Shown here: piece after piece, positions 9,877 to 19,601 of the stretch | Numbering within the stretch: position 1 is the stretch's first letter | Layout of the letters: every line of letters starts with the position of its first letter | NCBI GenBank assembly: GCA_036339585.1 | Contig: JAYZAS010000007.1 | Coordinates: 1 to 64,000, forward strand | Length of the DNA: 64,000 nucleotides | Origin: Pseudomonadota bacterium | GTDB taxonomy: Bacteria > Pseudomonadota > Alphaproteobacteria > UBA8366 | Direction: 5' to 3' | Program-made: the position numbers and the translations under genes | Notes under the pieces: generated by a model | Database searches by the model: none | What the model saw: only the letters and a program-made list of their open reading frames with translations | Told to the model about the DNA's origin: nothing

Positions 9877-11220
9877 ATGGCATCAGCCGCGGAACAATTA
9901 GCCTCGAATTTTAACTTTGGCGCCTTTAATAAGGCAACAGAGCTTAAAAAGCGTATATGGTTTACGCTTGGTGCGTTGGTAATCTATCGGCTCGGTACTT
10001 ATATTCCTTTGCCTGGAATTGATCCACAGGTTATCCGAGATATTTTTGATCAGGGCGCTGGGGGCATCACAGATATGATGGACCTCTTTACGGGGGGTGC
10101 GCTCGGTCGTATGAGTATTTTTGCACTTAACATCATGCCCTATATTTCGGCCGCTATTATTATGCAGCTTTTACAATCGACAGTGCCTAAGTTCGAAGCT
10201 ATGAAAAAAGAAGGCGAGCCTGGGCGTAAAAAACTTAATCAATACACCCGTTATGGCACAGTTTTCTTGGCTACTTTTCAAGCTTATGGCCTTTCTGTGG
10301 GTGTGGAGGGGATCGCTTCCGCATCTGGTGCCGCAGTACTTGCACCCGGGTTCTTTTTTCGGGCCACGACTGTAATATCCTTAGTTGGTGGTACGATTTT
10401 TTTAATGTGGCTAGGGGAACAGGTTACTCAGCGCGGCGTGGGTAATGGTATTTCATTAATTATCTTTGCAGGCATTGTTGCTGAGCTGCCATCTGCTCTT
10501 GTTGCTACGATGGATCTTGGGCGAAGGGGAGTGCTATCGGCGCCAATTATCATTGGTATTCTGGTTCTCGCTGTGGTGGTCATCACGGTAATAGTCTTCA
10601 TTGAGAGGGCACAGCGCCGCATAGTTGTTCAATATCCGAAGCGTCAAGTAGGTCAAAAAATGTTTGGGGGTGAATCGTCGCATATTCCCCTCAAAGTTAA
10701 TACTCCAGGAGTTATACCTCCTATTTTCGCCAGCTCTATTTTACTGCTTCCCTTGTCAATATTTCAATTCGCAGGTAATTCAGGTCCGGACTGGCTTAAT
10801 ACCATGATTGCGTGGCTGGGGCGGGGGCAGCCTGGGTTCATTGGTTTGTATATATTGTTTATAGTTTTCTTTACTTTTTTCTATACTGCAATCGTTTTTA
10901 ATCCGCAGGAGACTGCCGATAATTTACGTCAACACGGTGGGTTTGTGCCCGGAATACGGCCTGGTAAAAATACTGCTGAATACCTTGATCATGTGCTCAC
11001 CCGATTGACTGTTCTGGGTGCGATATACCTTGTAATTGTTTGTATAATTCCTGAATGGTTGATCTCACAATTCAACGTTCCATTTTATTTTGGTGGAACA
11101 AGCCTTTTAATAGTTGTCAGCGTTACTATGGATACTGTTGGGCAGGTACATTCACATATGTTAGCTCACCAGTACGAAGGTTTAATCAAAAAGTCGCGGT
11201 TGCGAGGGCGGCGAGGATGA
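9877..11220 (+). CDS. secY: Preprotein translocase channel subunit SecY
   Basis: SecY is the ten-helix inner-membrane channel that exports unfolded proteins with SecE, SecG and SecA. The start of the core, RIWFTLGALVIYRLGTYIPL, and ALGRMSIFALNIMPYISAAI (plug and TM2 region) are visible, along with the loop FIERAQRRIVVQYPKRQVG and the C-terminal HMLAHQYEGLIKKSRLRGR. Length 447 is normal. The stop overlaps the adk start in an ATGA motif. Confidence 0.98.
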   Translation: MASAAEQLASNFNFGAFNKATELKKRIWFTLGALVIYRLGTYIPLPGIDPQVIRDIFDQGAGGITDMMDLFTGGALGRMSIFALNIMPYISAAIIMQLLQSTVPKFEAMKKEGEPGRKKLNQYTRYGTVFLATFQAYGLSVGVEGIASASGAAVLAPGFFFRATTVISLVGGTIFLMWLGEQVTQRGVGNGISLIIFAGIVAELPSALVATMDLGRRGVLSAPIIIGILVLAVVVITVIVFIERAQRRIVVQYPKRQVGQKMFGGESSHIPLKVNTPGVIPPIFASSILLLPLSIFQFAGNSGPDWLNTMIAWLGRGQPGFIGLYILFIVFFTFFYTAIVFNPQETADNLRQHGGFVPGIRPGKNTAEYLDHVLTRLTVLGAIYLVIVCIIPEWLISQFNVPFYFGGTSLLIVVSVTMDTVGQVHSHMLAHQYEGLIKKSRLRGRRG

Positions 11221-11804
11221 ACATAATACTGCTTGGTCCGCCTGGTTCTGGTAAGGGTACCCAAGCAAAACGATTAGAAGAGTGTTTCGGATTCTTACAG
11301 ATTTCTACTGGTGAAATCCTTAGGGAAGCAGTCATCTCTGGCAATGAGTTGGGAAAAAAAATTAAAGGCACCATGGACGCGGGGGAATTAATTCCTGACG
11401 AACTTGTTTTGGAGGTTATTAGAGACAGATTAGCCGAGCCGGATTGTAAGAGAGGTATCGTGTTCGATGGTTTTCCTCGCACGGTTGCGCAGGCAGAGGC
11501 TTTGGAAGACATTAAAAAATCTAAAGGTGAAACGATAGATATTGTGATAATGCTAGATGTTGATGATGAGGCTCTAATGACGCGCATTGAAGAAAGAGCA
11601 ACTAGGGCCGGGATAGATGAGGCGCGTTCGGATGATACGGTTGAGATACTTAAACATCGATTGCAAGCATATCGTGTTTGGACTGCGCCGATTATACCGT
11701 TTTATGCTGACCGCGGTATTTTGGAACGTGTTGATGGAAGGAAGGACATAAAAGAGGTTGGTAGGACAGTAAATAAAATAGTGAATTCGCTCAAGAGTAA
11801 TTGA
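11217..11804 (+). CDS. adk: Adenylate kinase, short (lidless) form
   Basis: The enzyme equilibrates ATP + AMP with 2 ADP in the cytosol. From ATG 11217, which overlaps the secY stop by 4 nt, the product is 195 residues with the P-loop LLGPPGSGKGTQAKRL at residues 4-19, an AMP-site segment FLQISTGEILREAV and the DGFPRT motif. The region after ERATRAGIDEARSDDTVEIL is short, so the LID insertion seen in long forms is missing; short forms are usual in alphaproteobacteria. Confidence 0.97.
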   Translation: MNIILLGPPGSGKGTQAKRLEECFGFLQISTGEILREAVISGNELGKKIKGTMDAGELIPDELVLEVIRDRLAEPDCKRGIVFDGFPRTVAQAEALEDIKKSKGETIDIVIMLDVDDEALMTRIEERATRAGIDEARSDDTVEILKHRLQAYRVWTAPIIPFYADRGILERVDGRKDIKEVGRTVNKIVNSLKSN

Positions 11805-11810
11805 GAGTGA

Positions 11811-11838
11811 TTGACAGGAAAGGATCATTTCCTATAAT
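11811..11838 (+). promoter_or_regulatory. Consensus sigma-70 type promoter for the alpha operon
   Basis: A perfect TTGACA at 11811-11816 and a perfect TATAAT at 11833-11838 are separated by 16 bp, 7 bp after the adk stop. The spacer carries an inverted repeat, GGAAA/TTTCC. The position predicts transcription of rpsM-rpsK-rpoA-rplQ from about 11845, independent of the upstream S10-spc run. The match is seen directly; activity is inferred. Confidence 0.8.
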
Positions 11839-12014
11839 CCCGCGGCCCCAAGTTTTGTAAATCGGTGCGGGTGTAATTTTACGGGAAACAGGATTTTTGC
11901 CGGGAACTGGTGGTATGACCATTAACTTTTGTATCTTGTGACTTTTAAATAGGTGTGTGTACTTAAATCAGTTTCGATGACAATGTTTAAGATGGGATTT
12001 ATGAGGATCAGACA
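11839..12014 (+). other. Long 5' leader of the alpha operon
   Basis: About 170 nt lie between the promoter and rpsM with no reading frame. The segment begins with CCCGCGGCCCC and has a GCGGG that can pair with the early CCCGC, then an AGGATCAGACAG ribosome-binding region before GTG 12015. In E. coli S4 represses the alpha operon by binding its leader; a similar role here is a guess. rpmJ, which sits in this gap in E. coli, is absent. Confidence 0.4.
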
Positions 12015-12386
12015 GTGGCGCGAATAGCAGGTGTAAATATACCGACTCAAAAACGGGTCGAAGTCGCTTTGACGTATATCTTTGGTATTGGTCGGCAGAA
12101 GGCCGGAGAGATTTGCGCAAAGTGTAACATTGCTTCTCAGACACGGGTAAATGAGTTAAGTGAACAAGAAGTCATAGGCATAAGAGAGGTCATTGACAAG
12201 GATTACGTGGTTGAAGGAGACCTCAGGCGAGAAACAGCAATGAACATTAAACGGTTAATGGACTTGGGAACTTTCCGTGGCTTACGTCATCGTAAAGGTC
12301 TGCCGGTTCGTGGCCAACGTACTCACACCAATGCAAGGACTCGAAAAGGTCCCGCCCGCGCAATAGCGGGTAAAAAGAAGGCGTAA
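12015..12386 (+). CDS. rpsM: 30S ribosomal protein S13 (uS13)
   Basis: uS13 is a head protein that contacts tRNA and bridges the subunits. It starts at GTG ([20 protein letters not shown]) after AGGATCAGACA. The C-terminal [20 protein letters not shown] followed by RTRKGPARA is the family signature. Length 123. It is the first gene of the alpha operon. Confidence 0.98.
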   Translation: MARIAGVNIPTQKRVEVALTYIFGIGRQKAGEICAKCNIASQTRVNELSEQEVIGIREVIDKDYVVEGDLRRETAMNIKRLMDLGTFRGLRHRKGLPVRGQRTHTNARTRKGPARAIAGKKKA

Positions 12387-12392
12387 TATAAT

Positions 12393-12788
12393 ATGGCGAA
12401 AACAGCAGTAGCAAAACGGGTTCGAAAGCGCGAACGCAAAAATATAACGTCGGGCATTGCTCACGTTAACGCTACTTTCAATAATACCATGATCACCATT
12501 GCTGACGTGCAAGGCAATACCATAGCTTGGTCTTCGGCAGGGGGCATGGGTTTTCGTGGCTCGCGGAAATCAACTCCGTATGCTGCCCAAGTGGCCGCCG
12601 AAGATTGTGGTAAGAAGGCGATAGAACACGGCATGAAGACATTGGAAGTTCGCGTCAAAGGTCCTGGATCAGGAAGAGAGTCCGCCCTTCGCGCCCTGCA
12701 AACTGTTGGATTTAATATTACAGCTATAAAGGATGTAACCCCGGTGCCGCATAATGGTTGTCGGCCACCTAAGCGCAGACGAGTATAG
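12393..12788 (+). CDS. rpsK: 30S ribosomal protein S11 (uS11)
   Basis: uS11 shapes the platform and the mRNA exit region. Family marks: [20 protein letters not shown], then [20 protein letters not shown] and the end [18 protein letters not shown]. Length is 131 residues, normal for the family. It starts 6 nt after rpsM ends. Confidence 0.98.
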   Translation: MAKTAVAKRVRKRERKNITSGIAHVNATFNNTMITIADVQGNTIAWSSAGGMGFRGSRKSTPYAAQVAAEDCGKKAIEHGMKTLEVRVKGPGSGRESALRALQTVGFNITAIKDVTPVPHNGCRPPKRRRV

Positions 12789-12887
12789 CAAACTAATAGA
12801 TTAAGCGACATCCAGATTTAGGCATGTCATGTCTGGGCTGGTGTTTATTTTATTTGAATAAATTACGAGACTTGAGAGGGTACCAAC

Positions 12888-13904
12888 GTGATCCAGAAGA
12901 ATTGGCAAGCACTGATTAAACCGAACAAGCTCAATATAGAGGCTGGTGTTGACACGTCCCGCGTAGCAACTGTGGAGGCAGAGCCTTTAGAACGGGGTTT
13001 TGGCTTAACACTTGGAAATGCGTTGCGGCGAGTGCTTCTGTCATCGCTACAGGGAGCAGCGGTTACATCGATCCAAATTGAGGGCGTTCTGCATGAATTT
13101 TCATCAATCCAAGGTGTTCAAGAAGACGTCACCGACATAGTGCTAAATGTAAAGGCATTGGCACTTCAGCTCCATAGCGAGGGGCCAAAAAGAATGACCC
13201 TTTCTGCCAAGGGTCCTGGTCCAGTGACAGCTGCTCAAATTGATACAGGACACGATATAGAGGTTATGAATTCTGACCTAGTAATTTGTACACTTGATCG
13301 TGACGCAAGTATTAATATGGAGCTTGTAGTTGAGACCGGCAAAGGCTACGTCGCAGCAGCAATGAATAGGCCTGCTGATGCGCCAATAGGCCTGATACCT
13401 GTTGACTCCATCTTTAGTCCTGTAAGAAAAGTGTCTTACAAAGTTGAAAATAGTCGTGTTGGGCAAGTTACGGACTATGATAAGCTACTGATGCAGTTAG
13501 AAACAAATGGTACTGTTACGCCAGACGATGCTGTGGCGCTTGCAGCCAGAATATTGCAAGACCAGTTGCAACTCTTCATTAATTTTGAAGAACCTGCTGC
13601 TAAAGTGGAAGAGGAGGTTCCGTCTGAGCTTCCATATAACAAACACCTTCTCCGAAAAGTGGATGAGCTTGAGTTGTCAGTGCGTTCGGCTAATTGCTTA
13701 AAAAATGATAATATCGTTTACATAGGCGATCTTGTTCAGAAGTCTGAAGCTGAAATGCTTCGCACTCCAAACTTTGGACGTAAATCACTCAATGAGATTA
13801 AAGAGGTGCTTACACAGATGGGCTTGCATCTTGGTATGGAGGTAGTTGATTGGCCACCAGACGATATAGAAGATATGGCAAAAAAACTCGAGGAGCCCTT
13901 TTAA
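12888..13904 (+). CDS. rpoA: RNA polymerase alpha subunit
   Basis: Alpha dimerises to scaffold the polymerase and its C-terminal domain contacts UP elements and activators. The N-terminal domain shows [20 protein letters not shown] (about residues 33-52). The C-terminal domain shows [20 protein letters not shown] and [17 protein letters not shown]. The start is GTG 12888 behind GAGAGGGTACCAAC. The 338-residue length is standard for alphaproteobacteria. A 99-nt gap after rpsK contains no gene. Confidence 0.98.
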   Translation: MIQKNWQALIKPNKLNIEAGVDTSRVATVEAEPLERGFGLTLGNALRRVLLSSLQGAAVTSIQIEGVLHEFSSIQGVQEDVTDIVLNVKALALQLHSEGPKRMTLSAKGPGPVTAAQIDTGHDIEVMNSDLVICTLDRDASINMELVVETGKGYVAAAMNRPADAPIGLIPVDSIFSPVRKVSYKVENSRVGQVTDYDKLLMQLETNGTVTPDDAVALAARILQDQLQLFINFEEPAAKVEEEVPSELPYNKHLLRKVDELELSVRSANCLKNDNIVYIGDLVQKSEAEMLRTPNFGRKSLNEIKEVLTQMGLHLGMEVVDWPPDDIEDMAKKLEEPF

Positions 13905-13941
13905 TCAGTTTAGTTCTGAGAGGGGTATAGGAGCACATTCA

Positions 13942-14367
13942 ATGCGACACCGTATGAAAGGGCGTAAGCTGAACCGTAAATCACAGCATCGCCGTGCGCT
14001 TTTTGCTAACTTGGCCGTTGCTCTTTTAAAGCATGAACAAATCAAGACTACTCTGCCCAAAGCTAAAGAGCTTAGTCCCTTAGTGGATAAGTTGATCACG
14101 CTCGGGAAAAAGGGGCGATTGCATGATAGAAGACGTGCTTTTGCGATGCTTGGTGATGATATGACTACAGCTAAACTTTTTGAGACACTGGCCCCTCGGT
14201 ATAAGGACCGGTTTGGGGGCTACACGCGCGTGCTTAAAGCTGGATTTCGGTATGGGGACTCGGCAGCAATGGCGGTAATAGAGTTAGTTGATCGCGACCC
14301 TGAGGTAAAGGGGATGAACTCTGGGCCGCGATCTGACGATGAATCGGAGACAAGTGAGGAGGGTTGA
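13942..14367 (+). CDS. rplQ: 50S ribosomal protein L17 (bL17)
   Basis: bL17 lies at the tunnel exit and is the last gene of the alpha operon. It starts [20 protein letters not shown] and has the conserved [20 protein letters not shown]. At 141 residues it has a short charged tail (about 20 residues) after the core. An intrinsic terminator lies 28 nt past its stop. Confidence 0.97.
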   Translation: MRHRMKGRKLNRKSQHRRALFANLAVALLKHEQIKTTLPKAKELSPLVDKLITLGKKGRLHDRRRAFAMLGDDMTTAKLFETLAPRYKDRFGGYTRVLKAGFRYGDSAAMAVIELVDRDPEVKGMNSGPRSDDESETSEEG

Positions 14368-14395
14368 AATAACTCATGACACTTTTTCACAATGT

Positions 14396-14426
14396 AAAGC
14401 CGACTATTGTATAGTCGGCTTTTTTT
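14396..14426 (+). terminator. Intrinsic terminator of the alpha operon
   Basis: A perfect 10-bp stem, AGCCGACTAT at 14398-14407 and ATAGTCGGCT at 14411-14420, encloses a 3-nt loop and is followed by a T run. This is a textbook Rho-independent terminator, 28 nt after the rplQ stop, and separates the ribosomal block from the protease gene. Confidence 0.93.
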
Positions 14427-14466
14427 AATATTTTATTCTAGATCAATAAGAGGTCTGCATAGTTTT

Positions 14467-15885
14467 ATGAGTCGATCGCCAGCTAAATGTTACTTTTTTC
14501 TACTATCAGTGATGATTGGAGGCGTTATCTCTGACTCACTAGCCGAACCTATTCCTGTGCCTTCTTCTAGGAAACAAATCTCGCTCTCATTCGCTCCGGT
14601 AGTACGGGAGGTTGCCCCCGCAGTTGTAAACATCTACGCCAAGCTAATGCGCAAGCAGCGAACAAGATCACTGTTTGATGATCCCTTTTTTAGACGTTTC
14701 TTCGGTGAAGGTGTTCCTTTCGGGGAAAACCGGAAAAGGCTAGAGAAGTCACTTGGCTCTGGTGTAATTGTCAGAAATGATGGGATTGTCGTAACGAACT
14801 ATCATGTAATAAAGAATGCTCAGGAAATTAAAATAATTCTCTCTGACCGACGCGAATTTGATGCAAAAGTAATACTCAAAGATAGCAAGACAGATCTTGC
14901 AGTTCTTAGTATTGAAATTGAAAGTGAAGATTTGCCAACTGTCTCATTTGGTAATGCCGATGCCCTGCAAGTCGGTGATTTAGTAATAGCAATCGGTAAT
15001 CCCTTTGGTGTTGGGCAAACTGTTACAAGTGGTATTGTTTCGGCATTGGCAAGAACCAATGTTGGTATATCGGACTTTCGTTCTTTTATACAAACAGATG
15101 CTGCTATTAATCCGGGAAATTCAGGTGGCGCATTAGTAGATTTAAACGGGCAGTTAATTGGTATTAACACAGCAATTTTTTCTCGTGAAGGTGGCGGGTC
15201 AGTAGGAATAGGATTTGCTGTACCCAGTAATATGGTTCGTGCTGTTGTTGAAACCGCAATGTCTGGAAAGCCTCTAGTTAGGCCCTGGTTATCTTTTATT
15301 GGCACTGCTGTTACCGCTGATATGGCGGAGGCCTTAGGCCTTGCGAGGCCAACAGGTGTTCTGGTGGAAACCACTTATCCAAAAGGGCCCGCAGAACGCG
15401 CAGGAATTAAACGCGGAGACGTTATCACCCATATTGAGGATTTCGCTGTCGAGGATGAATTTGCATTACGATTTCGGCTTGCTGCACGGCCAATCGGGAA
15501 ATCGGCAGAACTCCGTTTTTTGCGGAAGGGAAAAGCCAGAAAAGCTAAATTTATATTAATAGCTCCTCCGGAGATTCCTCCGCGGAATACAACTATAGTT
15601 CAGGGCTTAAATCCTTTCGCGGGCTTGAAAGTAGTAAATCTGTCACCTGCGGTAACTGAAAAACTCGGCATCAGGACATTTTCCCAAGGTGTAATGATAA
15701 GTGCAATCTTGCGTGCATCCCCGGCCATTCAGGTTGGATTTTTACCGGGTGATATTATTCTCAAAGTGAATGGGCAGGTTATCAAACGCGTCAAGGATTT
15801 AGGGAAGATACTTAATGTAGCGGACTCACCGTGGAATATTAGCATAAAGCGTGGGAAAAAGACCCATAGTTTTCGCCTAAGATAA
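14467..15885 (+). CDS. Periplasmic HtrA/DegP-type serine protease with two PDZ domains
   Basis: HtrA enzymes degrade or refold damaged envelope proteins. From ATG 14467 the 472-residue product starts with a signal-like segment (residues about 8-26, ending near DSLAEP). The trypsin-like triad is complete: His in VVTNYHVI (about 113), Asp in SKTDLAVL (about 143) and Ser in NPGNSGGALV (about 219). Two C-terminal PDZ-like regions follow, with ERAGIKRGDVITHIE and IQVGFLPGDIILKVNG. An earlier ATG at 14407 lies in the terminator stem and is rejected. Whether it is DegP, DegQ or MucD cannot be settled here. Confidence 0.94.
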   Translation: MSRSPAKCYFFLLSVMIGGVISDSLAEPIPVPSSRKQISLSFAPVVREVAPAVVNIYAKLMRKQRTRSLFDDPFFRRFFGEGVPFGENRKRLEKSLGSGVIVRNDGIVVTNYHVIKNAQEIKIILSDRREFDAKVILKDSKTDLAVLSIEIESEDLPTVSFGNADALQVGDLVIAIGNPFGVGQTVTSGIVSALARTNVGISDFRSFIQTDAAINPGNSGGALVDLNGQLIGINTAIFSREGGGSVGIGFAVPSNMVRAVVETAMSGKPLVRPWLSFIGTAVTADMAEALGLARPTGVLVETTYPKGPAERAGIKRGDVITHIEDFAVEDEFALRFRLAARPIGKSAELRFLRKGKARKAKFILIAPPEIPPRNTTIVQGLNPFAGLKVVNLSPAVTEKLGIRTFSQGVMISAILRASPAIQVGFLPGDIILKVNGQVIKRVKDLGKILNVADSPWNISIKRGKKTHSFRLR

Positions 15886-16134
15886 CGGTCTAAATAAGAG
15901 CTCTTCCATTTGCAAGATAACTACGTCTGTCGCAGGTATTAAAATTCTGATCCCCGCAAACGTGATCCGCAGGGCTTTTTCTGCGAAGTTCTTATTTGCC
16001 TGCTGGTCGGCATCATACCTAACAACCGATCCTTTTGCAGGCGCATTACTTAGCAAAGGCGGGACCATCTGTTGGGCAGCGTATCGTGGGCCATTATCTC
16101 TGATCCCACCGCATGATAAATCAGCGTGAGGCAC
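15877..16134 (-). CDS. Possible small hypothetical protein (doubtful)
   Basis: An 85-codon frame on the minus strand starts at GTG and ends 9 nt inside the 3' end of the protease gene. I do not recognise it. It has no signal peptide or clear membrane helix; the middle part (residues about 20-60) has a protein-like composition. No ribosome-binding site is visible before the GTG. It could be real, a relic, or chance. It occupies the place where many alphaproteobacteria carry rarA, but it does not resemble RarA. Confidence 0.22.
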   Translation of the reverse strand: MPHADLSCGGIRDNGPRYAAQQMVPPLLSNAPAKGSVVRYDADQQANKNFAEKALRITFAGIRILIPATDVVILQMEELLFRPLS

Positions 16135-16209
16135 TGAGTTCTAGTTTCTGGTCGAGCAGAGATTGTGGTAAAAAGTAATTATAAAATATCCATGTAACAG
16201 AGTGTATCC
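15886..16209. other. Gap between the protease gene and the amtB fragment
   Basis: These 324 bases contain no recognised gene on the + strand. The left two thirds are covered by the doubtful minus-strand frame. The right third (from about 16140) is AT-rich and may carry the promoter for the downstream P-II gene; I see no convincing -35/-10 pair and no GG-N10-GC sigma-54 element. Confidence 0.4.
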
Positions 16210-16726
<517 letters not shown>

Positions 16727-17146
16727 ATGTCTAATATACGGCGAGTTCATCGGACCAAGATATCGCTCAATCTTGCAATCGCTGCAGCTGTTGGGGGCGC
16801 ATTGGGAGCAGTGTTTAGGCATTTGGTTGTTCAACAAACTGAAAACGTTTTTGGCACAGAAAGTCCTTGGGGCACCTTTATGGTGAACACTATAGGTTCG
16901 TTTATTCTTGGTGTCGCAATTGAGATATTTGCATTGATATGGACGCCCGGGCAAGCATTCCAGGTAATGATAACAGTAGGCCTCTGTGGCTCCCTAACCA
17001 CATTTTCCGCATTTTCTATGGATTTAGTGATACTCTTTGAACAGGGGCTTTTTACAAAAGCAGGGATATATTTGTTGGCGTCAATCATATCGGGGGTCAT
17101 GGCCTTTTTGGCTGGTATGGCTTTGATCCGAGTTATCAATACGTGA
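16727..17146 (+). CDS. crcB: Fluoride channel Fluc/CrcB
   Basis: Fluc proteins are small dual-topology membrane channels that export fluoride. The 139-residue product has four hydrophobic segments and the motifs GGALGAVFRHLV (first helix), WGTFMVNTIGSFILG (with the conserved Asn) and GLCGSLTTFSAFSMD (helix 3 break and Phe box). It starts directly after the P-II stop (TAAATG). No fluoride riboswitch was recognised upstream. Confidence 0.93.
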   Translation: MSNIRRVHRTKISLNLAIAAAVGGALGAVFRHLVVQQTENVFGTESPWGTFMVNTIGSFILGVAIEIFALIWTPGQAFQVMITVGLCGSLTTFSAFSMDLVILFEQGLFTKAGIYLLASIISGVMAFLAGMALIRVINT

Positions 17147-17153
17147 GAAAACG

Positions 17154-18116
17154 ATGTCTCGGGTAGATCATCGAACAGTATCAGAAAACGATAATGGGAT
17201 AAGACTCGATCGCTGGTTTCTTCGTCACTATCCTGGCCTATCTCATGGAAAGTTGCAGCAGTTTCTCAGAACGGGCCAAGTACGCCTAGATAGGAAACGC
17301 GCAAAAAGCGGCCAGCGTCTGAAGACCGGACAGATCGTTCGCGTACCACCTATCCACGAATCAGCCGCGGACAATCGTAAAAAAGGAAGTAGTATTAGCA
17401 CATCTGATCAAGCATTTATAAGAGGCTTGGTGTTAGCCGAGGATCCTTTATTTTTTGCACTTAATAAGCCCGCTGGTATCGCAGTTCAGGGCGGTAAAGG
17501 GAATAGGCGTAATCTCGATGTGTTACTGCCCGGCTTGGTTGGATCTAATGAGGAACGCCCACGCCTAGTGCATAGGCTGGATAAAGATACCAGTGGTGTA
17601 TTGTTGATAGCTCGCTCTGCAATGGCGGCAGCAAGAATCAGCAAGTGTTTTCGTCACCGAGAAGCAAAAAAGCAATACTGGGCACTCGTCGCTGGTGTGC
17701 CGAACCCACCCCGAGGAGAGATTTGTTCATCAATTAAAAAGGTTTTCAGCGGAAAAATTGAGCGTGTTCAGCCTACTAAGAAACTTGGCCGAACGGCGCT
17801 GACACATTATCAAACTATCGAGACAATGGGTCGTCTTGCCTCGTGGGTGATACTTTACCCCATAACAGGGCGCACCCATCAATTACGTGTTCATATGGCA
17901 GAAATAGGAAACCCTATATTGGGAGATGGAAAATACGGAGGGAAAAAGGCATTTTTGAACACCATTACATCTCAGATGAATTTGCATGCTAGAGAAATCA
18001 AGATACCGCATCCCGACGGAGGAGGTATTATAAGAGTTCAAGCCCCACTGCCTCCTCACATGATTCGGTGCTGGAAATTTTTTGGACTAAATACCGATAC
18101 CGTATTCGAGACGTAA
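17154..18116 (+). CDS. RluC/RluD-family 23S rRNA pseudouridine synthase
   Basis: These enzymes isomerise uridine to pseudouridine in 23S rRNA. The 320-residue product has an N-terminal S4-like RNA-binding region (residues about 13-60, with LDRWFLRHYPGLSHGKLQQF and RLKTGQIVRVP) and a catalytic domain with VHRLDKDTSGVLLIARS (catalytic Asp in HRLD, about residue 140) and ITGRTHQLRVHMAEIGNPIL. It follows crcB by 7 nt. Position before a HAD phosphatase fits the alphaproteobacterial RluC-like genes; the exact target uridines are not predictable. Confidence 0.94.
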   Translation: MSRVDHRTVSENDNGIRLDRWFLRHYPGLSHGKLQQFLRTGQVRLDRKRAKSGQRLKTGQIVRVPPIHESAADNRKKGSSISTSDQAFIRGLVLAEDPLFFALNKPAGIAVQGGKGNRRNLDVLLPGLVGSNEERPRLVHRLDKDTSGVLLIARSAMAAARISKCFRHREAKKQYWALVAGVPNPPRGEICSSIKKVFSGKIERVQPTKKLGRTALTHYQTIETMGRLASWVILYPITGRTHQLRVHMAEIGNPILGDGKYGGKKAFLNTITSQMNLHAREIKIPHPDGGGIIRVQAPLPPHMIRCWKFFGLNTDTVFET

Positions 18117-18817
18117 CCCTTTTGGAAATTAAAAATTTGTTCATTCCGCAGAAACATCTAATAGTTTTTGATTGTGATGGTACCCTTATCGATAGTGGCC
18201 ATAATATCGTTACTGCTATGTGTAAGGCATGGCTTTCAAACGGATTAAAGCCGCCACCAACAAATGCCATTCGTCGGATTGTCGGTCTAAAATTAGTTGA
18301 GGCTATTTATCAACTGATGCCGCCAGAATGTGACATTGAGCCTGCTATTCTAGAAAAATCTTACATTAAATCTTTTACCGAATCTCTCAATCGATTAGAC
18401 TACACGGAACCATTGTATCCTGGAATTCGTCAATGTTTGGAGTCACTTACGGCCCAAGGTTTTCAACTTGGAATAGCTACTGGCAAATCTCGACGTGGTT
18501 TGCTTCGAACGTTAAAACAGCATTCTTTAGGCGTTTTCTTCCAGGTGTTAAAAACTGCCGATGATGGACCAGGAAAACCCAGTCCAGATATACTTCTAGA
18601 TGCTATGGCCGAGATTGGTGTAGAGCCCGAGAATACGGCAATGATTGGCGATACGACTTACGATATAAAAATGGCAACGAATGCTGCAGTGAAACCGATT
18701 GGTGTCGATTGGGGTTACCACGATCCTAGTGAACTTAAGAAAGCCGGTGCAAGAATTATTATTAAGGATTGCAGTAGCTTGCCCGACATTTTAAGGGAGA
18801 TTTGGGATAGTGACTGA
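18068..18817 (+). CDS. HAD-family phosphatase, Gph-like
   Basis: This is a haloacid dehalogenase-type hydrolase, probably acting on a small phosphate ester. Motif I is IVFDCDGTLIDS with the nucleophilic Asp, a motif II-like LGIATGKSRRGL follows, then GKPSPDILLDAM (motif III Lys) and MIGDTTYDIKMATNA (motif IV). ATG 18068 overlaps the previous gene by 49 nt; TTG codons at 18122 and 18137 are alternatives and would remove most of the overlap. Phosphoglycolate phosphatase is a common label for this group, but the substrate is unproven. Confidence 0.9.
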   Translation: MLEIFWTKYRYRIRDVTLLEIKNLFIPQKHLIVFDCDGTLIDSGHNIVTAMCKAWLSNGLKPPPTNAIRRIVGLKLVEAIYQLMPPECDIEPAILEKSYIKSFTESLNRLDYTEPLYPGIRQCLESLTAQGFQLGIATGKSRRGLLRTLKQHSLGVFFQVLKTADDGPGKPSPDILLDAMAEIGVEPENTAMIGDTTYDIKMATNAAVKPIGVDWGYHDPSELKKAGARIIIKDCSSLPDILREIWDSD

Positions 18818-18875
18818 TGTCGGTTGAGGGGCGTCACTCCGAGCATTAGATAACTGATCTAGCTGGTAGGTTACT

Positions 18876-19601
18876 CTGAAAAACTCTTTAAAAAACATCA
18901 CGGTTGTATACCGCAATGGACGGTTCGCTGTAACCTTAGACGGTTCAGCACTAATCACACCCGAGAAAAATCAACTTATTTTGCCAACCAAAAGGCTAGC
19001 CTCAGTGATAGCAAAGGAATGGGATAAACAGGAAAAAAAAATTGATACTTTGCTAATGCCAAACACCTGTATGGCATGTACAGCCATTGATAGAGTTTCG
19101 CCCGATAAAGAGCCTATAGTAGCTAAGTTACTTGATTATGCTAACACCGATTTGCTTTGTTACCGCGCATCCGGCCCGAATACTCTCCGGGCAAGGCAGG
19201 AAGAACTCTGGCAGCCCCTCTTGCATTGGATTGAAAAAAATTTTGCAGCTCCACTGGTTGTCACAGAAGGCGTAATTCCAGTGGCCCAGCCACCGAATAG
19301 CTTGAGCCGACTCAAAAATGTGCTTTTGCAATACAATGCCTTTGAATTAGTAGGCCTTGTCAACTTAACCCAAGCGAGTGGTTCTTTGGTTCTCGCTTTG
19401 GGAATGGTAGAATGTGAGATAGGGCCTGAATTTTGTATAAAAGCATGCCAAATTGATGATCAATACCAAATCGATTGCTGGGGGGAAGAGAGTGAACTAA
19501 TGGACCGACTTGATGACCAGGCAAGAGATATTAAGACCTCGGCAAAATTTCTTTCACTTTTAAAAACCGATGGTTGTGGTGATACAGAGGTTTCACGATG
19601 A
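18876..19601 (+). CDS. ATP12-family F1-ATPase assembly chaperone, probable CTG start
   Basis: ATP12 helps assemble the F1 alpha subunit; the family is found in mitochondria and alphaproteobacteria. The conserved N-terminal strand pair [14 protein letters not shown] then [18 protein letters not shown] is encoded from about 18900, upstream of the first canonical start (TTG 18981). The frame is open only from a stop at 18867 and has no ATG, GTG or TTG before the conserved part; a CTG at 18876 lies five bases after GGTAGG and is my choice. AKEWDKQ and the [18 protein letters not shown] segment mark the family. A non-standard start or an upstream lesion are both possible. The stop overlaps pccB (ATGA). 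Confidence 0.85.
   Translation: MKNSLKNITVVYRNGRFAVTLDGSALITPEKNQLILPTKRLASVIAKEWDKQEKKIDTLLMPNTCMACTAIDRVSPDKEPIVAKLLDYANTDLLCYRASGPNTLRARQEELWQPLLHWIEKNFAAPLVVTEGVIPVAQPPNSLSRLKNVLLQYNAFELVGLVNLTQASGSLVLALGMVECEIGPEFCIKACQIDDQYQIDCWGEESELMDRLDDQARDIKTSAKFLSLLKTDGCGDTEVSR

Noticed and set aside
11805-12014. rpmJ (L36) between adk and rpsM
   Set aside because: No frame with the short Cys/His-containing L36 pattern is present.
14820-15374. 184-codon minus-strand frame inside the HtrA gene
   Set aside because: It lies wholly opposite a gene with an intact catalytic triad and has no recognisable family.
18981-19601. TTG 18981 as the real start of the ATP12 gene
   Set aside because: It would remove about 30 residues of family-conserved sequence encoded directly upstream in the same frame.
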